From positions 310,001 to 374,000 of the forward strand of contig JAFCMP010000031.1 in assembly GCA_017506865.1 (NCBI GenBank): DNA of 64,000 nt, read 5' to 3'. The notes beneath the pieces are model-generated. The model was not told the origin of the DNA, made no database searches, and saw only the letters and a program-made list of their open reading frames with translations. The position numbers were made by a program, and so were the translations under genes. This DNA is from Tribonema minus (lineage: Eukaryota > Sar > Xanthophyceae > Tribonematales > Tribonemataceae). Shown one piece after another: positions 23,917-35,500 of this stretch (its first letter is position 1; every line of letters starts with the position of its first letter).

Positions 23917-24303
23917 CTAGATGTAAGAGTACACCGACTCATCTTCTTCTTCCGGCAGATACGTGCTCTGCCTCCACTGGTGCGACCTGCGCTCCTCCTG
24001 CTCCTCGCTGATGTGCCATCTTGATGACACGTGCTGCGAGTGTTGATGGCTGCTTGAGTCAGAAGCGGGTGTGGCGGTCGTGTCCACCGGTGCCCTGCTT
24101 GCGCTGGCAAGGCTCCACAGCTTCTCCAAGTCCTTCTTGTTGGAGGTCCAGGCGGTGTTGTCCTCAATCACTGTGCCTCCAACACGGTGGGCTGTGATGC
24201 AGGTTGAAGAGCGAGTGCTCGCTCGCGGTGCCAATGGAGGAGCAAACGCCTCGCAGGCAGCGACACCCAGCAGAGCTAGGACAAGACTCCTGAGCGCCAT
24301 CAT
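23917..24303 (-). CDS. Putative plastid-targeted small protein
   Basis: Intronless 128-aa ORF. A second Met at residue 2 is an equally good start. The N-terminus is a classic signal peptide (ALRSLVLALLGVAACEA) ending in an FAP motif, then a Ser/Thr/Arg-rich, acid-free stretch to about residue 40. In algae with red-derived complex plastids a Phe at the signal-peptide cleavage site is the known import determinant, so this is most likely imported into the plastid. The mature region of about 88 residues has a Trp/Lys patch (AWTSNKKDLEKLW), a Ser/His-rich middle and an acidic tail (PEEEDESVYSYI). No family was recognised. It is the only convincing gene in the 22-29.5 kb island. Confidence 0.65.
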   Translation of the reverse strand: MMALRSLVLALLGVAACEAFAPPLAPRASTRSSTCITAHRVGGTVIEDNTAWTSNKKDLEKLWSLASASRAPVDTTATPASDSSSHQHSQHVSSRWHISEEQEERRSHQWRQSTYLPEEEDESVYSYI

Positions 24304-27300
24304 ATTGATTGCTGGTGGTGCGAGTGCAGTGAAAGTCGTGTTGATGCTATCGCTGAGTCACGAGCTGTTTGTGGCTGGGAACTAACCGTTTGAAGTTGAA
24401 GTGCGGAAACTGTTTCAGGGCGCTTGTGCTGACAAAGTTTTGCTGACAAGTTTTGCCGTAGGCAGGCCGTGCCCTGAGACTGAGCCATAGCACACGCCGC
24501 ATGGAGAACCATGACAGTCAGGACAGTAGCGCTGGTCACAGCCGAGGGCGCGATTGATACCTCGCGCGCCGGGCATGGCTGCTGTGTCGTCGCTACTTTG
24601 TAGCCCTGCTCTCGCATTTGAGCCGATCTCGTACGCATGATACACAGCTATGTTGAAGTGTTTTGGAGTGACTTTCGAAGGCGTCCAACTGGACTGGCGC
24701 TGACTGACGCTGATGATGCTGCAACGAGTATTGGCCAATATTCTGCGGCCATAGCATGTAAACCTCATCAATGGTCTATTCTGGTTGTTTCATCTATCAG
24801 GTCGACCATAACGTGGGTCAATGGTGAAGCCCAGCAAACATGCCCATGGTTCGGAATACCTTGCAGTGCGTAGGGCCTCTGGTGTGGGCAGTGATGTAGC
24901 TGAATGCCAGCACAGCTGGGCATTGCAACACTCCGCAGCGAACTTAGCAATAAGCTTTGCTGCCTTAAGCTCAGAGACGGTTCGTTGCTGCACTTGCGGG
25001 CATGATTCTAGACCCAGTACGTTTACAACACTGAAATATGCCTAATGGTAGCATGATGAGAAGGGCTGAGGCATGGGCACGCAAAGCGTCTCTTGCCATG
25101 ACACTGGACTGCTCTGTCATGTGGTGCTTTTTTCCCGTGCTTTGTCACATTGTCATTCACTGATGTGATTCTATCTACGTATGTGCTGCATTCTTTTTCA
25201 GTGAGTGCACAGCACGCATTACATCTGTGCTGCTTGGTCACTTGGCGCACGCATTTGGGGCAGACCACGTTTTGCTTACTGTGTGCAAGCCTGCGCCTGA
25301 AGTCAGAAGTCACAGGCGGACTGGGTTATGGCATCACTGCCGCATCAGCAAGGGGCGGCATTAGAAGGCGTGCCACTTTTGCACCAGACCACCCGTGTCC
25401 AGCATTGCAGTGTACTGGCGCAACCTGAACTTTGAGTCCCCCCAGGAACACTGTCATCAGTGTTGATTGCGGCATCACTCTGTCGTACAGCGTGTACTCA
25501 ATATGCTGCAGATGCGTGAGAGTGCGGCATGACAAGACAGTGTGCTGAAAAAAGCGCAGCGAAGCTTGCTCAGACAGCTTGCGGCCAGCTTCTACATAAC
25601 CATCCGATGAGTAATGTTCAACGATGTCAGTCAGATCAGTGCCCAACACCTGCAGTGCATGAGCGGCAAATTATGGTCTCTTGGTGACGCGCACCTTTAC
25701 TTCTTCCCTCGCTGGCATGCCCTACTTCTTGCACGGAGGTTCTAAGGAATGTCAAGCTCAACCAACTGTGCAGCGATTCACTGTTTTTAGTCATGCTGCG
25801 CAATTTCCGTGCAGAGAGAGTCCCAAGAAGAGTGTCCGCGGAGTGCCATGCAGCACAAGCATGTATGTGCAAGCAAACAGGATTGTCTGCATAGCGTTAT
25901 GTCATCAACTCAGACGTTGCATGAAGACACTGACATCACAGCTCGCCCCCCGGCAAAAGCAATTGAGCACATGAAACACCGTAGCACCTGGGTCCACACC
26001 ATTGCAAGTGAATACGTTGAGAGCTTGCAACCTGCTCCTCAGACGATCGTGAGATGCGCCCCGATGCGTACATGCCACAAAGCCTGCCCCGCCAGACATG
26101 ACACAACGTCACCATCATTCGCATCGGTACACATCATGGGACCCCCAGCTGCACGTGCACCGCGCTTTCAGTGACAGCAGCGCAGAACTGACGGCAGCCA
26201 CCACATCCCGCCGCGCAGCAAGCAACCGCCACAGGCTCCACTGCCGTGTCTCACACTCTCGTTGTCCGCTGCCATTGCACCAAGCAAACTGCCCACCGCT
26301 GTTCAGCCTGCACGCCTGAGCGCGTCACCATCTGCGGCAGTCCCAGATGGCTGCATTCAATCGCATGCCTCGCAAAAATACCATCAGCTGCCATTGCAGG
26401 TTTGTAGAGCTGCCATTGGTCTTAAGCCGCATGCCTACGCGCGTCGGCATATGCGCCCGTTGCAAGTTGGCTGCCGCCAGAGTAGGTAGCATCCAGCGCC
26501 GACAACGTCCAATGGCGCAGCTGTAGCTGTTGTGCCACCTCTGCAATGGTCGCCCAAAGCTCACCAAAGCCCTGAGGGTGCTCCAGGCATTGTCAATGCG
26601 CATGCCGCTGCCGCATGCTGAAACCGCCTTGCCGCGATGAACGGCATGTTTCCACAGACCCGGCGCCACTGCAACCTCCTCACCGCAGCACCAGCTGGAA
26701 TGCACTGGTGATGATTGGCAGAACACTGCATCACTGCTGTCTACAAAAGTGCTGCCAACAGCAACGCTCAGCGCTGCACGCGCCGCCACTGCTGCACAAC
26801 GGCTCCAGCTACACCGCGCTGCTCCTTCTCCGCTGCCTCCGCGTGCAATGCAGCTGCCTCGGCCCCACCGCGCCCCTTGCTGCGAGCGTACTGACTTGTT
26901 GCCAGCATCGTTGAGCATCACCATTGCGACGCGTCAAGTACAGTGCAGCGCCGCGCCACAGCACCTGCCTCCCGCGCCTTTATCCACAACTGAGTTGCTC
27001 AGAGCACGCGCCAGCGCGCAGCCATCGCCATAGCCGCCTGTGATGTGTCATGACCATTCCGCTGGCCGCATGTGCCCCTCCGCTGTGCGCTGCCCAGGGG
27101 CGCCGCTTCGTGACTGCAGCAGAAACATGCAGAACGGGGACAAGAGGGTATCCTCAAGCACGTGTCGCGCTTCAACAGCCAGCTGCCCCGCTGTGCACCG
27201 CTCCAGGTGGAGGCCCCCACGAGTGTCTTCAACATGCCCCTGTCTTCAGTACTGCTACCAGCGCTGCTGCTCGAGCACTGCAGCCACTGCTGTACCGATG

Positions 27301-29594
27301 CTTATCATGTTGCGCAGGAGTACACGTAGTGGTGTGCTAAACAGCAGCTGCTACCACCGCTGCTGCGCGCCGCCGCGCCGCCATCGTCGCCACTGCTGCT
27401 GCTGCAGCGCGTTGCCTCAGGTGCTGCCGTGCGCTCTCCCGATGCGCGCAGTCTCGTGCAATAGGGTCGACCTCTGGCTTTACACCACTCGCTCCGCCAC
27501 TGTCATCTCCACTGCGAGGCCGAAATACTGGCTTTCGCATGCCGCCATTTGCGGCACACACTGCGAGCGTCCGCTCCGCCGCCACGGACATGTACGTCGC
27601 GGCCGCCGCTACTGCTGCCGCTGGTCCCACGCCATGCCAGCTCCATGCACGCACTTGCGATTTGCGCCTGCATCACAGCCCGTTGTCGGCGTCTGCCGCC
27701 AAAACCCTGCTGCCGGGACACACACACGCTCAGACTACGTGTCTGCTGCTGCAAAAGCAAGCAGCAGCACAGCGCACAGTAGGCTTGGCGTCACTGCCGC
27801 TAAACGACAGGCACGAGGGTAGCTTTTACTTCATGTTATCACAGCATGACAATCATTGATACCATTCTCGCTGCTGCGACACCACACATGAAGCTAGTGC
27901 AACCTGCTGTCGTTGTGGCCTCAAATGATGCCAGCGAAATGCGTATGACCACTACAAATAAAACCTGCAGCGCATGAGGTATACGCCTGCAAAACTACGT
28001 CCTCTGGAGCCACACATTTAGGTGGCAGGATGCATCTGTAGGCGTTGGCAAGGTGCGTGAGGCTGAAGTTGCCCTACCTCGGGAGGAGATTGAATGGAGA
28101 GCTGGATTAGCCCACGAAGAGCCTGATCAGCTGATAACAGCATCACCTGGAAGCTCCTATAACAAACCCTGTTTCAATCCAGTGGCTCACCTGCTACACA
28201 GCTCGTGGACCCTGCAGGCTGTGCTGCTGCTGCGCCCAATAAGCCATGTGTGTCAGGAGGGAAACTCACAAATGTGAGGTTCGGAGCAGGAGTTACACGA
28301 TAAGCAGGCGGAATAGACCATGGTGGAGAGGCAGGTGGGTGCCAGGAATGCCAGCAGCGCTCCCACACGCTGTTTGACCGCCGATTGTGCCGTCCACCTC
28401 ACAAAACTTCCCAGGAGACCCTGCCAACTTCAGCTTCAATAGCCTTGACAGTAAGAAGAAAGCAGTAGCCCCACGCCCCCTGTGCATCTATGGCCTGCCT
28501 GCTGCTTGGCTGAATCAAATATCATGTATCACTGCCGTTGCTTGGGCCTGAGGAAGCCTGCTCATACCTCGGTGCAAAACGTGTCATAGCGTGTCAACTG
28601 CTTGCTGGAAGAACGCACTTCACTCAAAGCGGCAAGCACACAGCTGCTCCTACAACGCGGCTGCTGTGGCTGTCATCTACTCCGTGGCTATGTCTTCACA
28701 CACAGTGTCTTGCTTGTCTGCATCCGCACCTCGCTGGCCCGCCGCCGGAAAAAGTCGCGCCAATCACCCCCACGCTCTCGCCATACACAAGCTGCGGCGA
28801 TGCCTGCATGCCCCGTGCATCGCTTTACTCCTCAAACTGGGTCCAAAGTTCAAAATCCTGGGATCTGTAACGATTTCTGTCGTTCGTGAGCCATTCGTGC
28901 CGAGAGGCCTTTTTGCGTAGACAGATGGCAGGTGGACAACGGACGGCGGCTTCTCATTTGAATGGAACTGATGCAACGGACGGGGCGTGCAAGCGGCTGG
29001 AGCCTCACTCTCACTGCAAACGCCAGGTGAGCACGCAAGGCAGGCGCCTGCGCGCTGCGTTGAGTAAGGCGAGCGTGGGCCTGCCTTGGCGCTGCTCTCT
29101 CTTCCTAGCACGTGCTCGCTGATTGCAGCCGTGCTGTACACAGCTGTTGAGATCGCCGGCTTGCAGAAATAGAGCCGCACCGTCTGCCTTCAGGCAGCCA
29201 AGTACAACGCAGCTGCAGTGCCGAGCGCAGGCACAAAGATACGGCCATCAAAGCGGCAGATGGGGACGGGTTGCGAGCAGGATCGCCGAGTTGTGTCAGT
29301 GGCACAGCCTCACAAACTGCCCCAGAGAGCTGTTGGCTCTTCACAGACAGTAGCCTAGTTTGTGCGGAGCACTATTGCATAGTCTGGCAGTGGCAAGCAC
29401 CTGCAACATGCGGAGAAGCTGGATCTGCATGACATCCAACGCACTGTATCTTTTGGCGATTGTGTGCCAATTTATTTGGCTTACCTGATTGCCCTGTTTG
29501 TGTGCCCCCCCCCCCCCTCTCACGTTGTGCCATGACAGGAGATTTTCACTGCGATTGCAACTGAGACGTTTTCGAGAACAGCACACCCGTCGCC
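24304..29594. other. Gene-poor island, probable decayed mobile DNA
   Basis: About 5.3 kb without a gene I can support. The minus strand holds a run of short ORFs between 25872 and 24415. One frame (25649-25023) is open for about 209 codons apart from a single TAA at 25326-25328 and carries a Cys cluster (CPKC, HRCNACC). Positions 26000-27900 are GC-rich with Ala/Arg/Ser-rich frames on both strands and no domain signal; 28000-29500 shows nothing recognisable. Confidence 0.35.
25023..25649 (-). pseudogene. Cys-rich ORF broken by one stop
   Basis: One minus-strand frame of about 209 codons is interrupted only by a TAA at 25326-25328. The C-terminal half has CPKC then HRCNACC, a possible zinc-binding pair, and basic residues. 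I do not recognise it. Decayed transposon ORF is the likeliest reading; an intron removing the stop is possible. Confidence 0.3.
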
Positions 29595-32500
29595 ATGGCG
29601 ACCTGCCCCGGGGCATCACCGGGGCCCGATAACATCAACATAATTGGTTTTGTGGCCCACCACGTGGGGTCCACATTTGCGTGGGTAATGTCCGGAGGTA
29701 CGCGTCGCCGCCGTTTATTGGCAGTGGTGACGCTCAGCTCCTTGCACGCACCGCGCCCTTGCGCTTTTGGCACCACCGCTCACCCTGATGCACTCTGCTG
29801 CTGACTGCCAACAGGCCGCGCCGCTGCTGAGGAGCAGCGCACGACCTCCGGTGAGCCCAACCTCTCCAGCGCTGTGCCGGCCACCGCCGAGCCGGTCGGA
29901 TCCCATATTTGGGCCAGCCTGGCCCAATTAACTATTTGGGCCAGGGGGGTTGAACACCCCCCAGCAAGTGCACATTTGAAGTGTGCGTGTTCGCAGCAGT
30001 CGCCCTTGCAGTTCTGGCGCTACGCACAGTGCGGAGGCCGTGTTGACCGAGTAAGCAGCTAAGACAGCAATCAGTGGGCTTGGTGACGCACAGATGGAGG
30101 GCTCGCCTCCGGCGAGCTCAGCTGCAACCGCTGGAGATGTCGAGGTGACTATGAAGCAACTGCCAAATTTCATTCATAACTTGCCATCTGCAGCGGTAGA
30201 CCAATGTCCATGAGGGAGTCAGGTTCATGTTCCAAGCCATTTTGACATCGGCCTTGTAAGCTTCACAGCTTGAGTGGACCAGTCGCACTGCACATGTTGC
30301 GTACTCAAAACTCAAAGACACACACCAACGGACAGCAGCGCTACCGCGGGCATGGCCAGTTTGGCTCAAGTTTGACTGTACTGTTAGCTCTCGCACTGCA
30401 TGGCCACTGCGTTTTCTGAGTGCACGGCACAGCTCGACCTTAGATAGCAGATCGTGTCAAGCTGATCGCATTGTGCCCTGTTCGTTTGCATGCAGTTCGG
30501 TGCTGAGCTTCAGGGGAGGCTGTTTGGGTCACCAAACGAAGCTTTGGAGGTCGTGCAGATGCAAGCTTCCACTGCTGGTTTTAAGGTGTACCTGAAGAAA
30601 AAAAACAGCTCGCTATACTGGCTAGTCTGCCATTGTGCAGGTGCCCCTCCTCAGAAGGCCTCTGCACTGAAGCCCGATGCTGCACCACGGACAGTGGTAA
30701 ATCAGTGCATCAAATGCAACTGCAGCTGGCGTGCAGTTCTAAAGCCTCACATGCCATCAGCGCGTCAGCCTCTTGCTGCGATCACTGATAGCCTGGAGCA
30801 TACGGTCACTGCCACACCAGTGCCATGGACTCTGATCAGTGTCCCCTCGTCATTCAGCGAGGGTCACAACCATGCAATGGCTGTGAAGCAGCTACCTCGG
30901 CCTGATGGCATCGGCCGCATCATTGCCAAGAGCGAGCTCACAGCAGAAATCTTAGCTGATGTCAGGAGCTGGTGCGTGGCGCCCAGCATGTGTGGAAAGA
31001 TGCTGCGACAAACTGTCCTCGCTCACCACTTCGGCGGGGACCTGAAGGCTGTCTTCGATGAGCAGGCAATCAATCAGCTCAACAATGTAGCGGCGGCTGT
31101 CAGGGCGAAGCTTGCATTCGTTGCTGGCAACAGCAAAGAGTTCATTGCTGAGCTCAACAATGTGGTGGCGACAGGAGGGTATGCTGCTCATGACCTTTCG
31201 GAGGACAGCACGTTTAAGCGAGCATTCTGGGCCACACGCGAGCAGGTGGAGCTGGCCATGGAGTTTGGTCTGGATGTCATTCAACAGGTGACCCACAGTC
31301 GCTGAGCTCGCTTACTGCACGTAAGTTTGCTTTTGCCACAACTGTCGGTCGGTCTGCACTGAGGTGACAAAGGGTGATGCATGCAAAGCACGCAGTTGTC
31401 AGCTATCAGTGTGTGTGCTGAGGCCGGCCAACGCTTCCGTAGTGAGTGAACGTGCAGTCACAAACCTGTCAATGTGCCATCCTTGCGTCCTTGGGGTATA
31501 TTCTTGCATTTAGGTCAGCTTGCAGGCTTTGTCATGATTGTGTCGTCGTGCCAATGCCTCAACTGCCGCTGGAGTGATCACTGTTGCATTTTCTGAAGCA
31601 CCACTAATCTGAATCGTCTCTGTTGTCCACTTGCTTGGGTGTTTCACAGGACTGCACATTTGGCACAAACAAGTATGGCCTGCCGCTCAGCATTATCATT
31701 GGCGTGAACGGCGAGAGCAAGTGAGTCATGTCGCTGTTGCAGGAATGTCTGATGGTGATGAAGTACTGTATGCGCGAATGCATGGTTCTGATATGCGTAT
31801 ACCGTATACTGTCATGCTAATGGCTTCTATGCTATTGATTGCTGAGCATGTATCAGTCAAGTTTAAATCACAGCGGGCCATGAAACACAGATGTCTGACT
31901 CAGACTGTGCGAATCTCTCTGCAATATGTGCAGGACAAGACTGTTCTGCCAGGCAGTGTTGGATGGAGAGGGCACTGAAGAGTTCACGTGGTTCTTCGAC
32001 CATTATGTGAAAATGGTGGACGGGCGATTCCCTCGAGTGTGCTTCACAGACAGGTATGAAGGCTTGCAGCATATCCTGTTTCTGCAAGAGTATCCTGTTT
32101 AACAAAACTGATATACATGTTGGTTATTAAATACTACAGCATATACATATACGCCAACTCAAGTATCCTACCCGCTCTATATGCGTTATAAAGACGGCAG
32201 TTTAGCCATTGTGGCATGCGGCATACGGCGTACATGTCATGATCCTTTCTCACTAAGCAACAAGGTTTGCTTTCAGCTTGATTTCAGGGACATGAGCGAA
32301 CAGCTGAAGGTAGTCACCCAGACATATGTACATAAACTGTTGTTGAGCAGCTGCCACCATCGGCCCGCACGTGCTTGCAGTGTTATGCTTGTGGTTGTGG
32401 TGTCATCAAGTGCACAACTGCCTGCTGTCTGCAATAGCGCTACACTGCTGAACGAGAAATTGAAAGAAGTTGAAGTTCAGGTATCACCTACGTGGTATGT

Positions 32501-35500
32501 ACGAAGAAGAAGCGAGGCTCTTAGTCATCCCTTGCACAGCCGTATATGTACGGTGCTATACGCTAGCGCACATCCCTTATCCTGTTACACATGGCATCAC
32601 TGTCAGGCTGGTGACCCAATCTTATCCTTACTTGTGTTATTGTGCAGAGATGCAGCTGCAGAGGCGGCCATGGAGTTGTCATGGCCGGGAACGGTGCACC
32701 TGATCTGCGAGTGGCATTTCATCAAGAACGTGAAGGAGAAGTTGAAATCAAGACTGGGGACTGCATGGAAGGCAAGTGCAACCCCGACGCCACGGAAGTT
32801 GACTGTCAAATGTATGTCTACAGCTGTTGGAAATTAGTAGCATGGCCCTTGTTTGCATGTGTAGAGCACCTAGCCATGAGTGCATGCCCCTTGTTTGCAT
32901 GTGTAGAGCACCTAGCCATGAGTGCATCACGTGAACAAAAATGACGTTGACAGGAACAATCTGATTGCAATGTTGTCAGCCAGCATTGCTGTGCATCCCT
33001 ATCTTGGCAAGCGAACTTCCGTGGCATTTTTTTTAGTCATCCGCTGCCAAATGCACGTTGTGAGACATTGCATGTCAGGCTTGCACAAGTCTTTGGTGTT
33101 GAGCGCTGGCTAATCTGCAGTGATCATGATGGTATTTTTCCAGAATGTGCCAGCTGACACCCAAAGGTGACAAAAATGACGTTGACAGGAACAATCTGAT
33201 CGCAATGTTGTCAGCCAGCATTGCTGTGCATCCCTATCTTGGCAAGCCAACTTCCGTGGCATTTTTTTTAGTCATCCGCTGCCAAATGCACGTTGTGAGA
33301 CATTGCATGTCAGGCTTGCACAAGTCTTTGGTGTTGAGCGCTGGCTAGTCTGCAGTGATCAAGATGGTATTTTTCCAGAATGTGCCAGCTGACACCCAAA
33401 GGTGACATGTATGAAGCAACCATGATCTTCGTGCACTGCGTGTTCTGCGCCATCTTAAACAGTGATGCTGCAACTCGCATACTCAGCCAGGGAAGTGCTG
33501 GGCAGCTGAATCACGTGCACAATGTTTTAACTCAAAAACAATTAATCTGACAGAATGCGCATATAGGGTTGCAAAGTGCAGAGATGTGCTTGATACACTT
33601 ACATCAGCTTGATAATGTGCGCGATTTACTAGGGTTTGCCTGGCAACAAGCAGCGATGGCAGAAAAATGTACTACTACAAGAGAAGTGAGAGCCTCATGT
33701 ACTGTTTGTACCTTCCTGTATTTCATGTGCTTATTGGCCTGTGGACATGGCCAGGCTCGTCCGTGTATGCTAATGTTTATGCCAAGCATATCCATCACCG
33801 GTACTGTCCATTCTTGTTGACTGACAGGACTTCAAGCGGCATCTGCGGCTGGCGTCCAGAGCGCCCACGGAGCGCTGCTTCGAATCAGCGTGGCAAGCAA
33901 TGCACCATTGCCTTGCACACGCTGGAAAAGCTGAGGCCGAGGTGGTGACATACCTCAACCGGACCATCTACGCAATCTGCAGGCGGTGGGCTTTCTGTTT
34001 CCGGCTTGGCATCCTCACCCTCGGCATCAACTCTACCCAGCGCTGCGAGGGCTACTTTGCCAAGCTGAAGGCAGAGCTGGAGAAAATGGGCACGCTGTGC
34101 TCCCTCACCACTTCCATCAGCCGCATCACTGCAAGATACAGCGCGGAAGACCAGCTATACATGGAGGCCAGCACGCGCGCATTGGACGTGGCTGTGAAGG
34201 GCATCGATGCAGGGCTGCGCAGCATCTACGGGGCATTGCTGGAGGTAGCGAAGCATCATGGCACTTTGCATTGCCTGAAGCACATCGCCCAGGAGGTGGT
34301 CGCTGCAGCGCGGTATCATGTGGCGGTTGCGGATGAAGGTCTCAATTCCAGTCCAGGTACGTTTTCTTGCGAAGTTCATCATGCACATGTAGCACACGCA
34401 CCTGGTGACCTTACCGTACCGCTGTTGAATAATGACTTACTGCCCCCCCATTCTAGACGCCCCCTCTCTTTGTGCGAGACCACGGGCGTCATTGCAAAGT
34501 CATAGCCCCCCTTTTGCCAAACGGCGACAACACCCACCTACAGAAATGTCGACAACAGCAACAGTGCTGCAGCAAATATTGCTGTTCCCATTATAGTACT
34601 GCATGTCCATGTGCCAAGCAAGTCGAGTACACTAAAGCCAGCAAGGTAACGGCATCCTCGATACCCTCAGCCTTTCTTATGCCCCTGCCCCCCCTCCCTC
34701 TCGACCCACTCGCCTGCCTCCTGGTTTATTCGGCTTGCCAATCTTGGACCTCTGCCCCCCCCCCCCCCCCCCCCCCGCCCTGGTAAATGCCCCGCCCCCC
34801 CCCCCCCTCAAAGGGGTGCTGTCAGACTCGCCTGACTGAGGGATCATGATCATCCGATGTAATTTAGTATATGCATACCCTGTATGAGTCCGTGCACTGC
34901 CGAATGAAGGCTAATGTCCACCAGTTCTTCAGCTTCATGTCCTCAGTGGTACACGTTTCCACTGCTGAGCTGGACTTGAAGTTCGATTGCATGCATTTTT
35001 CTCACCCCCTCTCACCTGTTCAGCCCGCTGCAACCAACACCAGAGCCTCGTTGAGACGCCGCACCTGCCTTTTTCTCAATCTTCAGGTTGTCTGCCTGTG
35101 CAGCCCTGTACAATCAACGTGAGGTTCTCAATGAGGCGCCGTGCACTGCGGACTGCTGGGTGGTGGCAGCCCTGATGCGAGAGTCACCTGCACTTTCTTC
35201 TCATGTCTGGACGCATTCAAGCCCTTTCTAAAGCACCCTCTGACTTGATGCGCGTGTGTTGCTGCTTTCAGGACCAACCCCGGAGGACGACCCTGACGCA
35301 ACATTAGATGACAATGATAGTCGGAGGGCAAGTGAGGGCATGTTGCAAGCGATCACGCGCAGCGCCCCAGTGTTTGCAAATCAGGAGTGGTTTGCAGCGA
35401 CGGCTACTTCAGGGTGCTCGCAGCACTCGGTGGTGGTGGCGGCCTCAGGCGCTGCCCTGTGCAGCTGCCTGAACCCCATACGGACAGGCATGCTCTGCCG

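Noticed and set aside
26325..27822. Long ORFs on both strands around 26.3-27.8 kb
   Set aside because: Ala/Arg/Ser/Cys composition typical of unconstrained GC-rich sequence; no motif, splice pattern or repeat structure supports coding.
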